Shown here one piece after another: positions 1-9,720 of a stretch of 64,000 nucleotides of DNA (position 1 is its first letter; every line of letters begins with the position of its first letter). A program made the translations under genes and the position numbers. Under the pieces are notes generated by a model, which was not told the DNA's origin, did no database searches, and saw nothing but the letters and a program-made list of their open reading frames with translations. The stretch comes from Brumicola pallidula DSM 14239 = ACAM 615 (GTDB lineage: Bacteria; Pseudomonadota; Gammaproteobacteria; Enterobacterales; Alteromonadaceae). Where the stretch lies: positions 124,001-188,000 of the forward strand of contig NZ_AUAV01000005.1 of assembly GCF_000428905.1 (NCBI RefSeq). Direction: 5' to 3'.

Positions 1-60
1 ATGTGTAGAATGCGCACTAGGAAATTACAAAAACGAGCGCACAACACAGCACATGCCTAA
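1..60 (+). CDS. Possible 3' end of an upstream gene (partial)
   Basis: The first frame is open from the window edge to a TAA at 58-60. It encodes about 19 basic residues (Arg/Lys/His rich). The stop overlaps the ATG of the next small ORF (ATGCCTAA), an arrangement typical of translational coupling. It could be the C-terminal tail of a gene starting outside the window or simply chance; there is too little sequence to name it. Confidence 0.2.
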   Translation: MCRMRTRKLQKRAHNTAHA

Positions 61-178
61 ATTTCTCCAACAAATCAAAAAATGGTGGCAAACAGATTGT
101 GCTTTTTGCCGCCGTTCACGTTATATATGTTTATGGGGCTTAATTATGTTGGTATTTTATTTATATGTCTGGACCTGA
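53..178 (+). CDS. Putative 41-residue single-TM small protein
   Basis: ATG at 53, TGA at 176-178. The N-terminal half is basic and aromatic (KKWW, RRSRY) with two cysteines in a CxxC-like pattern (C16, C19). The second half, about residues 26-40, is a hydrophobic helix that could anchor in the membrane with a positive cytoplasmic N-terminus. It overlaps the next gene by 14 bases, which suggests coupled translation, and that gene has no clear ribosome binding site of its own. I do not recognise a family. It could be a real leader or small membrane protein, or a fortuitous ORF. Confidence 0.35.
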   Translation: MPKFLQQIKKWWQTDCAFCRRSRYICLWGLIMLVFYLYVWT

Positions 179-857
179 ATCCGAATCCATTTTTATTAAA
201 GCAGCATCATCTCACAATGCAATGACCTCGATTTTAATTGGGTCTGGCTTGGTTTTGACTGGTGCATTTATGTGTGTCGTATTACCAAAGCTGTTTTTTC
301 TTCCTGGTGTGTTTATTATCAGTGGCGGTATCGTCGGCCTTATTATTGGGTTTTTTAAGCTAAAAGAGCCAAAACATAGTCTTGAGTTAACTCGCGAACA
401 TATCATCTATTATCACCGATGCGGGAAGTGGCGTATTTCGTGGGAAAACATCCAGCGCATCGATGTGCCTCGGATCACCAAAGGCATAGAGCAAGTCGAC
501 CTTGAAATGATCGGCTTTAAGTTGCGTGATGCCGACATTTTTCTGGATGAAATTTCACCGCGATTAATTACCTATCTGCTGATGGAACAGCGTCCTCTGA
601 CGATGCAAAACCGCGCTCATAACGCTGCAACAGGGCGGTCTTATGGTGCTGATATGATTGAGGATGAAAAGTTTTTACGAACCAGTGGTGAAACCATAAA
701 AGGCGTATCTGCGATGTTTGGTCACCGGATGGGGAAACTTCGAAATCAACTTGGCTATGATATTTTTATTTCGACTAACGAAATTGATAGGGAAGCGACG
801 AAATTCATTGCGTTATTAAAAGACTGCCAGGATTCTGCGACCAAACCTAAGACCTGA
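165..857 (+). CDS. DUF2982-like membrane protein
   Basis: A 230-residue protein of unknown function. Two hydrophobic segments at about residues 18-40 and 44-63 form a membrane hairpin. A soluble domain follows, with a conserved-looking stretch around residues 70-145 (W-x-x-I-x-R-I-D and an F-K-L-R-D patch) reminiscent of PH-like DUF domains. The overall pattern matches what I recall of the gammaproteobacterial DUF2982 family, but this is recognition by eye. The start overlaps the preceding small ORF, and the gene ends 11 bases before the convergent sensor-kinase gene. No catalytic motif is visible, so no biochemical role can be assigned. Confidence 0.6.
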   Translation: MSGPESESIFIKAASSHNAMTSILIGSGLVLTGAFMCVVLPKLFFLPGVFIISGGIVGLIIGFFKLKEPKHSLELTREHIIYYHRCGKWRISWENIQRIDVPRITKGIEQVDLEMIGFKLRDADIFLDEISPRLITYLLMEQRPLTMQNRAHNAATGRSYGADMIEDEKFLRTSGETIKGVSAMFGHRMGKLRNQLGYDIFISTNEIDREATKFIALLKDCQDSATKPKT

Positions 858-868
858 TATTAATTAAC

Positions 869-3800
869 TTAATCCCGCCCGCTGTGTTTTGAATTAAACT
901 GTGACGTATTATGCCACTGCTCTAAAATTGCCTCCGCTTCTACCAGAAGAGTAGATATTAATTTCGTCAACGATTGATAGTGTTGTTGTTTTAAGTTGCT
1001 CTCCGTGTCGTAACAGACTCTTTGAAAGCGAGTGGCGCCTGTATATGCGCTAGCACCATGAAGCTTATGAACACATTGTTGCAATGATACAAAATCCTGT
1101 TTTTGCCAATGCAACTCTATTTCTGTCATGCTGCTGGGCAGTATAGCGATAAATCCGGCTAGAAACTCACGAGCACCTTCGTCGCTGCCGTGCGCCTTAG
1201 TAGTTGCAATTTGCCAATTTATGGCGAGTTTTTTAGTTTCGACAAATTCAGCGCCTTGGCACCAGCGTTGAATAGTGTTGACCAAGGTTGCTAAGTCAAC
1301 AGGCTTGGGTAGATAATCATCCATTCCCGAAGACAAAAAACGTTCTTTTTCTTCACGGAATGCATGTGCAGTGATAGCGACAATCGGGGTTCCCATATTA
1401 AGTTGAGTTTGCCGTATATGCTGAGTAGCTTGGAGTCCATCCATGGTGGGCATTTGGATATCCATTAATATTAGGTCGTACCCGTTTTGCTTACACAATT
1501 TGATGGCGTCAGCTCCGCAAGAAGCTGTATCAAGTGTCGAGGGGGAGTCTCTTAACCAAGTTTTTAACAGTTTTAAGTTCAATGGCATGTCGTCTACGGC
1601 TAATATGCGCGCTGCAGGCAGTGATTTCGGATCCGATTTACTGACTTTTTCGGCTGATTCAAGTTGCACATTGTTTAGGTTATTAATATTTTTTAAAGTT
1701 AATGGTGAGCGGATGATTATGGGTTGATTAATGACGCTGCGAATTTGCTTTTGTTCTGGCGGTGGGCCAGAAAAAACAAGCGCCGTTTTTTGCGATCTAA
1801 GTTTCAATATCCGATTAATAATGCTTGTTCGGTTGGCAATATATCGCATTGGTAAAGAAGCAAAAATATAGTCAAACGAAACATTTGCCTGTTCAAAAGC
1901 AGAGATTGAATCATATGTGTAAGTGTCAAAACCGACACTCTTGAGGAGCCTACATGTGATTTTTCTGCTTTGCGGAGAAGGATCATAGATACCAGCGATT
2001 TTTGACACGAAACGATTCTGCACAGCTGGTATTACTTGGTCGTTTACTTTTTTGAATGGCAGGTTTATCTTGAATTTACTGCCTATGGAGTAGTAGCTTT
2101 GGACTTCGATGCTGCCCCTCATTAAAAATACAAGTTCTTGGCATATAACTAAACCCAATCCAGTACCTTGGAAGGATCTATTTAATTCATCATCAAGTTG
2201 ATTGAATGGCGTAAATAATTTCTTCTTGTCCAAATTACTTATCCCGATACCAGTATCCTCAACTTCAATACATAGCATGTAATCGTCATCACCAAATTGT
2301 AACGATTTTGCGCGCAACACAATTTGGCCGTAATTGGTAAATTTTAATGCGTTACTTAGCAAGTTACTCATCAGTTGTTTAAGTTTAAAGTTATCGCCTA
2401 TTAGCACTGAGGGAAGCGTATCAATATCAAATATGAATTCGAGTTGTTTTAAATGCGCAGACTTCGCCATCAAGCTTGCAATATCTTCGAACGCGTCGCG
2501 CGGTGAGAACGGTTTCTGATTAATGGTCAGCTTACCCGCTTCCATTTTTGAAAAGTCGAGAATGTCATTTACGATGATCAATAGGTCGGACGCAGCGCTA
2601 TTGATAATGCGCACATGTTCATCGCGTTCAGTTTCATTGGTTTTGCTTTCCAATTCAGTACTAAAGCCAATAATTGCATTTAATGGTGTTCGAATTTCAT
2701 GTGACATATTTGCTAAAAACTGACTTTTAACTTTGCTCGCTTTGACCGCTTCTCTGCGCGCAATATCTAAGTGCACGTTTTGTTCTTCAATGAGATAAAA
2801 GTTATTTTCCGCATCGTTGGATGCTTGGCGAATTTCTACTTCGAGACTAAATCTAACTTTCAGAATTATCGCTAATACAAAACATAAGGTTTGTGCCAAT
2901 AATGCAGATTGAAATACGTAAGTTGTAAAAGAATTAACCGGTAACTTACCAGCAATAAAGAGTGAACCAATAACCGAGCCCAAAGTTAAAAACAGCCAAC
3001 CTACCAGGACTGTGTTGGCTGGCAAAAATGCCTGACTGATATTTTTTATTGTGAACATAATATTGAGAAGTAATGTCGCATAACCGACAATGCGAACAAG
3101 CATGGCTTGTCCAAACTCGCTAAACCAGCCAAATAAAACAATGATAAAAGTGAAAAAAAGTATTATAAATAACAGCTTTAGTGCTAAATAAACGCGACTA
3201 AAATTGGCTGGTTTAGGCAGAAAGGTGAGCGTAAATAAACTGGCAGACGCACAAACGAGGGGCAGCAGCAGGTCGACGCTTTGGAAAAAGCTCAAGGAGT
3301 GCCATTGTTTTGGTAATAACTGGACGTGCCCACTCCACACCGTATGCCACAAAAATAATAGGCAAACAAGCGTAAATAACGCTAGCGCACTAACTTCTCT
3401 TTTATCGATCAACACGAACATGCAATAAATTGCAATGACCAGCAAGGCACCATAAAAAATGCCCCAAATTAAGTAATCTAGTAGGGTTTCATACCGATGC
3501 TGTTCTTCACTCATCAATCGCACTGGCGCAATGGTAGGAATGCGCTTCGCTTTGACGAAGAGGTAGACTTGATATGCCTGTTCACTATCAAGTGTTACCC
3601 TAAACGTTGGAGTGCGATAGAAGTGATTGCTTTGCTCGCGACCACCACTAAGTTGTTCTAGTACTTCTCCATTTGAAACTAGGTAGAAATCAACTTGGTC
3701 AAGTTGAGAAAAGTTAACATTGAGAACCCAACTTTGCTTACTCGACATATTGGTCACTTCAGCATATAACCATACGCCCGCAGGAGTGAATCCATAATTA

Positions 3801-4018
3801 GGAATAGTGTGGCTTTGATAGGAGAGATTAGTGCGGCTCAATTTGAACTCGTCAAAACTCAATGCACGGCCTTGTTGAGGGTATGCAACTATTGCGGACG
3901 AAATATTCACCTTAGATGATTCGTCTGTTAATTTGACCGCTTCTATTGCTTGTGCGTAAAACACCAAAAAGAATAGTGTGAATGCCAGTAACGCACGTAT
4001 TTTTGTTAGTTTAGACAC
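869..4018 (-). CDS. Hybrid sensor histidine kinase: 7TMR-DISM, HisKA, HATPase, pseudo-REC, REC, Hpt
   Basis: A membrane-bound phosphorelay kinase of BarA-like layout. I chose a GTG start at 4018 (1049 aa) because it begins directly at a signal-peptide-like segment; the longer frame to 4153 would leave only two bases before parC and adds an unconvincing N-terminus. Order (new numbering): signal peptide, periplasmic 7TMR-DISM extracellular domain (about 45-165), seven TM helices (about 180-385), HisKA with the SHEIRTPLN box (His440), HATPase with N-box, DTGIGI and GTGLGL. A degenerate receiver follows in which Ser replaces the phospho-Asp (about Ser721), then a true receiver (Asp853), then an Hpt domain with His984. 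The DISM sensor suggests a carbohydrate or envelope-derived ligand, as in RetS/LadS. The partner regulator is not in the window. Confidence 0.88.
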   Translation of the reverse strand: MSKLTKIRALLAFTLFFLVFYAQAIEAVKLTDESSKVNISSAIVAYPQQGRALSFDEFKLSRTNLSYQSHTIPNYGFTPAGVWLYAEVTNMSSKQSWVLNVNFSQLDQVDFYLVSNGEVLEQLSGGREQSNHFYRTPTFRVTLDSEQAYQVYLFVKAKRIPTIAPVRLMSEEQHRYETLLDYLIWGIFYGALLVIAIYCMFVLIDKREVSALALFTLVCLLFLWHTVWSGHVQLLPKQWHSLSFFQSVDLLLPLVCASASLFTLTFLPKPANFSRVYLALKLLFIILFFTFIIVLFGWFSEFGQAMLVRIVGYATLLLNIMFTIKNISQAFLPANTVLVGWLFLTLGSVIGSLFIAGKLPVNSFTTYVFQSALLAQTLCFVLAIILKVRFSLEVEIRQASNDAENNFYLIEEQNVHLDIARREAVKASKVKSQFLANMSHEIRTPLNAIIGFSTELESKTNETERDEHVRIINSAASDLLIIVNDILDFSKMEAGKLTINQKPFSPRDAFEDIASLMAKSAHLKQLEFIFDIDTLPSVLIGDNFKLKQLMSNLLSNALKFTNYGQIVLRAKSLQFGDDDYMLCIEVEDTGIGISNLDKKKLFTPFNQLDDELNRSFQGTGLGLVICQELVFLMRGSIEVQSYYSIGSKFKINLPFKKVNDQVIPAVQNRFVSKIAGIYDPSPQSRKITCRLLKSVGFDTYTYDSISAFEQANVSFDYIFASLPMRYIANRTSIINRILKLRSQKTALVFSGPPPEQKQIRSVINQPIIIRSPLTLKNINNLNNVQLESAEKVSKSDPKSLPAARILAVDDMPLNLKLLKTWLRDSPSTLDTASCGADAIKLCKQNGYDLILMDIQMPTMDGLQATQHIRQTQLNMGTPIVAITAHAFREEKERFLSSGMDDYLPKPVDLATLVNTIQRWCQGAEFVETKKLAINWQIATTKAHGSDEGAREFLAGFIAILPSSMTEIELHWQKQDFVSLQQCVHKLHGASAYTGATRFQRVCYDTESNLKQQHYQSLTKLISTLLVEAEAILEQWHNTSQFNSKHSGRD

Positions 4019-4155
4019 AAGAATTGTTATGCTTGATTCGAAAATAATATAACATGATGCTAATATAGAATTTGCGGCATCATATGTACAGCCTGTTAGC
4101 CTAGCTACTGAGCAGTTTTTTGATTTTATCAAATAAGAATAAATAAAAGTCAATC

Positions 4156-6483
4156 ATGAGCAATGAAATAACCATCAATACTGACGGTATTGAACAACTA
4201 CCCTTAAGTCGGTTTGCTGAAGACGCATACCTCAACTATTCCATGTATGTCATCATGGACAGAGCGTTACCGCATGTTGGTGATGGGCTCAAGCCGGTTC
4301 AACGGCGAATTATTTATGCTATGTCTGAACTTGGACTGAGTAATAACGCAAAATATAAAAAGTCAGCAAGAACGGTGGGTGATGTATTAGGTAAGTTCCA
4401 TCCGCACGGTGACTCGGCTTGCTATGAAGCAATGGTGTTAATGGCACAACCGTTTTCTTATCGATATCCATTGGTCGATGGCCAAGGTAACTGGGGTGCA
4501 CCAGATGACCCTAAGTCTTTCGCTGCGATGCGTTACACCGAATCGCGACTCAGTAAGTTCAGTGAAATATTACTGACTGAATTAGGCCAAGGCACAGCAG
4601 ACTGGCAGCCAAACTTTGATGGCACCTTAGATGAACCCAAAGTACTTCCAGCAAGACTTCCGCATATTTTATTGAATGGTATTACCGGTATTGCCGTTGG
4701 TATGGCCACCGATGTACCCCCTCACAACGTGCGTGAAGTAGCCAATGCTTGTGCACTACTACTCGATAACAGCCGTGCTGAACTGAGCGAGTTATTAGAG
4801 CATGTACAAGGTCCTGATTATCCAACTGATGCTGAAATTATTACGCCGCGCAGCGATATTCAAAAGATTTATGAAACTGGCCGTGGTTCAATTAAGATGC
4901 GCGCGGTTTACCATGACGAGGGCGGCGATATTATAGTGACAGCGCTTCCTCATCAGGTTTCTGGTGGTAAAGTGTTAGAGCAAATTGCGGGCCAAATGCA
5001 AGCCAAAAAGTTGCCAATGGTTAGTGATTTACGTGACGAGTCTGATCATGAAAACCCAACGCGTTTGTTAATTACACCACGTTCCAATCGTGTTGATATT
5101 CATCAGCTGATGCAGCACCTGTTTGCTACAACCGATTTAGAAAAAAGCTACCGTGTAAATATTAATATGATAGGCCTTGATGGCCGTCCTCAGGTCAAAG
5201 ACTTGCGTTCTATTCTGACCGAATGGTTAGTATTCAGGAAAGACACCGTAACGCGTCGCTTGCAATATCGATTAGACAAAATACTTGCGCGCTTGCACAT
5301 TCTCGAAGGTTTGCTTATCGCGTTTTTGAATATTGATGAAGTTATTCATATTATTCGCACAGAAGATAAGCCTAAACCTTTCTTGATGGAGAGATTCAGT
5401 CTCACGGACATCCAAGCTGAAGCTATCCTTGAATTAAAACTACGTCATTTGGCGAAGCTTGAAGAATTTAGAATAACGGGTGAACAAGAAGAGCTAGCCA
5501 AAGAGCGCGACAGCTTGCAGTTGCTACTGGGGTCTGAACGTCGTTTAAAAACGCTTATTAAGAAAGAGCTTTTAGCCGATGCTGAAAAGTATGGCGATGA
5601 CCGTCGCAGCCCAATTGTTGAGCGTGCAGAATCAAAAGCTATTTCTGAGAAAGAACTCGTTCCCTCTGAAGCGGTTACTGTTGTTGTTTCTGATAAAGGT
5701 TGGGCGAGATGTGCAAAAGGTCATGATATCGATGTTGAAGGCCTGAGTTACAAATCGAGCGATAAATTCCTTTGCAGTGCGAAAGGCCGAAGTACCCAAC
5801 TTGTTGCTTTTATTGACTCATCAGGTCGAGCATTTTCTTGTGACGCACATGCATTGCCGTCGGCTAGAAGCCAGGGTGAACCTTTAACGGGGCGCTTTAG
5901 CATTGTGGGTGGGGAAAATGTAGAACATGTCATCATGGGTGCTGATGATAAACAATACCTGTTTGGTTCTGATGCCGGTTATGGGTTTGTCGGTAAGTTT
6001 TCTGACATGTTGAGTAAGGCCAAAGCAGGCAAAGCCTTCGTTTCATTGCCAAGTGCCGCAAAGGTGATACGTCCTCAACCGGTCAGCAATGTTAAAACTG
6101 ACTGGTGTTTGTGTATCTCTAATGAAGGTAGGATGTTGCTTTTCCCACTTAAAGACTTACCGGTGTTAAGCAAAGGTAAAGGAAATAAGTTAATGAACAT
6201 TCCATCTGCCAAGGCGAAAACGCGAGAAGAGTATCTTACGGTGTTAACTGTTGTGCCTGACGGCGCTGATATAAAGGTTTTTGCGGGTAAACGTGGAATG
6301 ACCTTAAGCGCAAAAGATTTAACTCACTATCAAGGTGAACGCGGTCGCAGAGGTAACAAATTACCCCGTGGATTACAGCGCGTAGACTCGGTTGAAATAG
6401 AAGATAAAAAAGCAGTAACTGAGTCCCAAGATCCTGATTTAAATATAGATAAACCAAGTAGTGACGTACCTACAATTGATTAG
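4156..6483 (+). CDS. parC: DNA topoisomerase IV subunit A
   Basis: The 775-residue DNA-cleaving subunit of topoisomerase IV, which decatenates daughter chromosomes with ParE; the E. coli protein is 752 aa. The N-terminal breakage-reunion domain is very well conserved. The quinolone-resistance region reads [10 protein letters not shown] with Ser87 and Glu91 (E. coli Ser80/Glu84 equivalents) both wild type, and the catalytic tyrosine is Tyr127 in [10 protein letters not shown] coiled-coil and a C-terminal beta-pinwheel with degenerate GyrA-box-like repeats follow, then an acidic tail. It is divergent from the hybrid kinase, so the 137 bases between them must hold both promoters. parE is not visible here. 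The SD upstream of the ATG is weak. Confidence 0.97.
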   Translation: MSNEITINTDGIEQLPLSRFAEDAYLNYSMYVIMDRALPHVGDGLKPVQRRIIYAMSELGLSNNAKYKKSARTVGDVLGKFHPHGDSACYEAMVLMAQPFSYRYPLVDGQGNWGAPDDPKSFAAMRYTESRLSKFSEILLTELGQGTADWQPNFDGTLDEPKVLPARLPHILLNGITGIAVGMATDVPPHNVREVANACALLLDNSRAELSELLEHVQGPDYPTDAEIITPRSDIQKIYETGRGSIKMRAVYHDEGGDIIVTALPHQVSGGKVLEQIAGQMQAKKLPMVSDLRDESDHENPTRLLITPRSNRVDIHQLMQHLFATTDLEKSYRVNINMIGLDGRPQVKDLRSILTEWLVFRKDTVTRRLQYRLDKILARLHILEGLLIAFLNIDEVIHIIRTEDKPKPFLMERFSLTDIQAEAILELKLRHLAKLEEFRITGEQEELAKERDSLQLLLGSERRLKTLIKKELLADAEKYGDDRRSPIVERAESKAISEKELVPSEAVTVVVSDKGWARCAKGHDIDVEGLSYKSSDKFLCSAKGRSTQLVAFIDSSGRAFSCDAHALPSARSQGEPLTGRFSIVGGENVEHVIMGADDKQYLFGSDAGYGFVGKFSDMLSKAKAGKAFVSLPSAAKVIRPQPVSNVKTDWCLCISNEGRMLLFPLKDLPVLSKGKGNKLMNIPSAKAKTREEYLTVLTVVPDGADIKVFAGKRGMTLSAKDLTHYQGERGRRGNKLPRGLQRVDSVEIEDKKAVTESQDPDLNIDKPSSDVPTID

Positions 6484-6569
6484 TATTTACATAACTACTA
6501 ATAATTAATAGGTACATACCTAAATTGCTGTGATTTGCGTATTGTGAACCATTCTTGTGCTCAACGTTA

Positions 6570-7007
6570 TTAATTATTATGCGTCACTTTTTCGTATAGC
6601 CACTTTAATAGATCGCGCCAACTCACCACACCGATAGGGTGATTCTTGCTATCGACGACGGGTAAGCAAGAAATTTTGTTTTCATAAAATAGTTCGATTG
6701 CCGCGCGCAAAGATGTGTTTTGATCGACACAAATAACGCTTCTATTCACTATTTGATGAACCCGTTTGTTTAACGTTGCCAAGTCTTTCGCCGTAGCTGA
6801 GGGCATGTCGACGTTAGGGTGGATTGCTTTAGTATAATCACGATCAGAAATAACACCAGCAAGTTCACCTCTATCATTAACTACCATCAGATGATGAAAT
6901 GAATTTTGCTCAAATAATTCTTTTACCTTTGTTAATCTATCGTCGATATGCACGGAGATAACGTTTTTCGACATTAAAGCGTCAATATTCAAGTGTGTTT
7001 TACCCAT
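6570..7007 (-). CDS. CBS-domain pair protein
   Basis: A 145-residue stand-alone protein made of two CBS motifs (about residues 8-62 and 85-140) and nothing else. Visible hallmarks are M-S-x-N-V-I-S-V at the first repeat start, the G-V-I-S-D-R-D signature ending repeat one, and P-V-V-D-x-x-x-x-P-I-G-V-V-S-W-R-D in repeat two. CBS pairs usually bind adenosyl ligands and regulate partner proteins. No partner is fused or obviously operonic: the gene is convergent with parC and divergent from the DUF3087-like gene. Cytoplasmic; the specific role is unknown. Confidence 0.85.
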   Translation of the reverse strand: MGKTHLNIDALMSKNVISVHIDDRLTKVKELFEQNSFHHLMVVNDRGELAGVISDRDYTKAIHPNVDMPSATAKDLATLNKRVHQIVNRSVICVDQNTSLRAAIELFYENKISCLPVVDSKNHPIGVVSWRDLLKWLYEKVTHNN

Positions 7008-7247
7008 GTTTATTTATGCACTTATTATTTGAATCTAAGATGTAATTAATTAGCTTTGTTGACGCTAATACTTTATCTATTTCGAGGTAAATAGTCAACG
7101 TAATATTGATAGGAAACTCAGCGTAAAAAATAGGGTACGAGTAATAACGACAGCAAACCAAAAAGACGTGATATATTAATTTGGTCGTTGGCTTGTTTGG
7201 TTGCAATACTCGGTACTTTCTTTCAGATATCTAACTTTTAGGCTTTT

Positions 7248-7754
7248 ATGCAACTCATTGATATAAATAAAAAACGTTACCGCCGGCATCTAAATTACAT
7301 AATAGTTGCCTGTGTTGTCTCCCTAATTATTGGTTGCTTGGCTATTTCTCAACTACTGATAGCGGTATTTCCTGACGAAAGCGGCAGTCATTTCCATTGG
7401 AATTTGACCGGTGTTGTGATTACAAGTTTGCTAATTGGATTGATTCTCAATAAATATCGTACTCACGATTTTATGATCGAGGTCGCTTATGTGTGGGATC
7501 TTAAACAAGTACTTAATCGAATCAACCGTAAAATGCTAAAACTTAAAGCGGCCGCTCAAGAAGGTAATATTAATGCATTACTTGCCATTAATTTCAGCTA
7601 CGCAGGCTCGCGTCTTTTGTGGGAGTTAGACGACAACCTAATCATTATGGATCAACTGGCTATTGATCAAGCTGAAATTGATAGTTTGGCCATGAAGTAT
7701 AATTTGATCCTCAAGGCTGAAGATTATGATGAGGCTGTTTTGAAAGAATTCTAG
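7248..7754 (+). CDS. DUF3087-like membrane protein
   Basis: 168 residues. It starts with a conserved-looking Q-L-I-D-I-N-K-x-R-Y-R-R motif, then two transmembrane segments (about 17-39 and 52-68), then a cytoplasmic alpha-helical region (about 75-168) containing W-D-L-K-Q and an S-R-x-L-W-E-L-D-D-N patch. The pattern fits the DUF3087 family I recall from marine gammaproteobacteria. Function is unknown. It is transcribed alone, facing away from the CBS gene, with about 240 bases of probable promoter DNA between them. Confidence 0.7.
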   Translation: MQLIDINKKRYRRHLNYIIVACVVSLIIGCLAISQLLIAVFPDESGSHFHWNLTGVVITSLLIGLILNKYRTHDFMIEVAYVWDLKQVLNRINRKMLKLKAAAQEGNINALLAINFSYAGSRLLWELDDNLIIMDQLAIDQAEIDSLAMKYNLILKAEDYDEAVLKEF

Positions 7755-7767
7755 TGCTTCATGTGCC

Positions 7768-7908
7768 TTAATTCTTATACTTTTCTTTAACATCTTGAAT
7801 GAAACGTTGCCAAGTTTGATTCGGCTGCCAAATAGCCTCTAAATCTTTCTTGGCGATGGCCTCCGGCGCACCTAATTGCGTTACGCGGTATAGATACGTA
7901 AATTGTGA
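7768..7908 (-). pseudogene. Eroded C-terminal fragment of an unidentified gene
   Basis: Between the DUF3087-like gene and the MscS gene, the minus strand carries 46 open codons with no start, directly preceded by a TAG. The composition looks protein-like: a Y-L-Y-R-V-T-Q-L-G-A-P-E stretch, then W-Q-P-N-Q-T-W-Q-R-F and a charged end. A neighbouring frame just upstream (reading H-A-Y-E-T-L-S-H-N-L) could be the same gene before a frameshift. This looks like the decayed 3' end of a deleted gene. The family was not recognised. Confidence 0.4.
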
Positions 7909-7935
7909 CTAAGGGTCTCATAAGCGTGGATTTCC

Positions 7936-8628
7936 TTATCTGTTAGCCTGTTCTTCTTTTATTCTACCTAGCTCTTCAAAGTTAGCGCCCTCATTGGTAA
8001 GGCTATCGTTGATAACACGGTCTTTAATAAGGTCATCTTGATTTTTGTTCTCCACTATAACAGTGGGCACTAATTTACCAAACCCTTGTAATCTTTCTTT
8101 AGGATTGAGCATGATTAAGCGCGTTAATAATAAATTGTTAGGATACATAATAATATCGCGTTCGTCGGTTATGAGTTTTATATTAAAAAGATTCACCTCG
8201 CATATAGTACCCTCAACAAAATTATCACCTTCAAATATTCTAATAAAGTTTCCACGACTATAAGAGGGCTGAAATAATAGAATGAAGTAAGCGGTAATAT
8301 TACTGAGCAAAGACCAGTTGGCGAACAGCGCGACTCCAGTGATTGTGATCAATGAGGTTGAAATAAGTAATAGGCCAGAAAAGTCTATTCCCCATACAAT
8401 AAGCAAACCGGCAACGGTCATAGTACCAATAATAATGCGCACGATGTTAAAGGCTTTCAGTGCACTGTCTTCGGTTAGCTTACTTATTTTTACGCCTTTT
8501 CTTATTTTTGGTAATGTCCACTTTACTATGACCGCATGCAAAAAAATAACGCCGCCGGACCATAAAAGGGTTATGTAGTATTTATCAAACCATAAAATAA
8601 AATTTGAAATAATAGGTAAGTCGGTCAT
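7936..8628 (-). CDS. Small mechanosensitive channel, MscS family
   Basis: 230 residues. Three TM helices (about 15-35, 60-80, 85-120) are followed by the MscS beta-domain. The pore-lining helix and following S-Y-S-R-G-N-F-I-R-I and Y-P-N-N-L-L motifs match the MscS core, with the F-V-E-G-T-I-C-E-V-N-L-F strand typical of the family. It lacks the extra N-terminal helices of larger homologues and has only a short charged C-terminal tail. Its role is probably release of osmolytes on hypo-osmotic shock in the inner membrane. The start has a reasonable context; a remnant lies immediately downstream. Confidence 0.85.
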   Translation of the reverse strand: MTDLPIISNFILWFDKYYITLLWSGGVIFLHAVIVKWTLPKIRKGVKISKLTEDSALKAFNIVRIIIGTMTVAGLLIVWGIDFSGLLLISTSLITITGVALFANWSLLSNITAYFILLFQPSYSRGNFIRIFEGDNFVEGTICEVNLFNIKLITDERDIIMYPNNLLLTRLIMLNPKERLQGFGKLVPTVIVENKNQDDLIKDRVINDSLTNEGANFEELGRIKEEQANR

Positions 8629-8812
8629 TCAGTTTTCCCAGTAGTATGTTTTAAGGTATTTTAAGGAGGCGTGAGCATCCTTACGATGAGATTATTTTAG
8701 CCGTATTAACGATCAAAAGTATCGATAAATAGGACAAAAAAACAAATAAAGGTATTCAAACAGTAATTTTAACGATATATAGTTGCACTACAATATAATG
8801 CAAAGGAAAATT

Positions 8813-9718
8813 ATGAAAATTGCTGTTTTGTCACGCAATTCTGGACTTTACTCCACTCGACGATTTGTCGAAGCTGGCGAAAAGTTAGGCCATCAAGTCG
8901 ATGTCATCGACACAATGCATTGTTATATGGACGTAACGAGCAGCCGCCCTTCGGTTCGCTACAAAGGTAAAGCGTTACCACGTTATGACGCTATTATTCC
9001 AAGAATTGGGGCATCTGTTACCTTTTACGGCACTTCCGTCGTTCGTCAATTTGAAATGATGGGAACCTATTCAATTAACGAATCTGTTGCTATTAGTCGC
9101 TCAAGAGATAAATTACGTTCTTTGCAATTACTATCACGTAAAGGTATTGGTATGCCCCGAACTGGTTTTGCTAATCACCCTGACAGAATTGACGACTTAA
9201 TTAAAAATGTCGGTGGTGCGCCAGTCGTTATCAAATTGTTGGAAGGAACCCAAGGTATTGGTGTTGTCTTAGCCGATACAGCTAAAGCGGCTGAGTCTAT
9301 CATTGAGGCATTTATGGGGCTTAAAGCGAGTATTTTAGTACAAGAATACATTGAAGAAGCCGGTGGTGCAGACATCCGTTGTTTAGTTGTTGGCGGTAAA
9401 GTTATTGCAGCAATGAAGCGCCAAGGTGGACCAGGCGAATTTCGCTCCAACTTGCACCGAGGTGGTTCAGCAAGTCTCGTCCGTTTGTCTCCTGCTGAAC
9501 GAAAAACCGCCGTGGATGCGGCAAAAACAATGGGCTTGAATATGTGTGGTGTTGATATATTGCGTTCAAAAAGTGGCCCTATGGTTATGGAAGTAAATTC
9601 CTCACCAGGATTAGAAGGTATCGAAACCGCTACGGGCAAAGATATTGCCAGCATGATTATTGACTTCATCGCAACCACAGCTACTCCAAACAAAACAAAA
9701 ACGATAGGTAAAGGCTAA
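8813..9718 (+). CDS. rimK: Ribosomal protein S6--L-glutamate ligase RimK
   Basis: An ATP-grasp ligase that adds glutamate residues to the C-terminus of ribosomal protein S6. I chose the ATG at 8813 (301 aa, E. coli RimK 300 aa), which has an AAAGGA ribosome binding site; an upstream ATG at 8783 has none. Family blocks are clear: the N-terminal [19 protein letters not shown], the ATP-grasp lysine in [15 protein letters not shown], and the Mg-binding [13 protein letters not shown] near the end. It is first gene of a three-gene operon with an AstE/AspA-like hydrolase (2 bases downstream) and a RimB-like protein. Confidence 0.95.
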   Translation: MKIAVLSRNSGLYSTRRFVEAGEKLGHQVDVIDTMHCYMDVTSSRPSVRYKGKALPRYDAIIPRIGASVTFYGTSVVRQFEMMGTYSINESVAISRSRDKLRSLQLLSRKGIGMPRTGFANHPDRIDDLIKNVGGAPVVIKLLEGTQGIGVVLADTAKAAESIIEAFMGLKASILVQEYIEEAGGADIRCLVVGGKVIAAMKRQGGPGEFRSNLHRGGSASLVRLSPAERKTAVDAAKTMGLNMCGVDILRSKSGPMVMEVNSSPGLEGIETATGKDIASMIIDFIATTATPNKTKTIGKG

Positions 9719-9720
9719 AC

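Noticed and set aside
7000-7206. 68-codon minus-strand ORF upstream of the CBS gene
   Set aside because: It overlaps the start of the CBS gene, has no ribosome binding site and no family-like features; the region is better explained as the divergent promoter.
9175-9693. 172-codon minus-strand ORF opposite rimK
   Set aside because: Antisense shadow of a highly conserved gene, without start signals.
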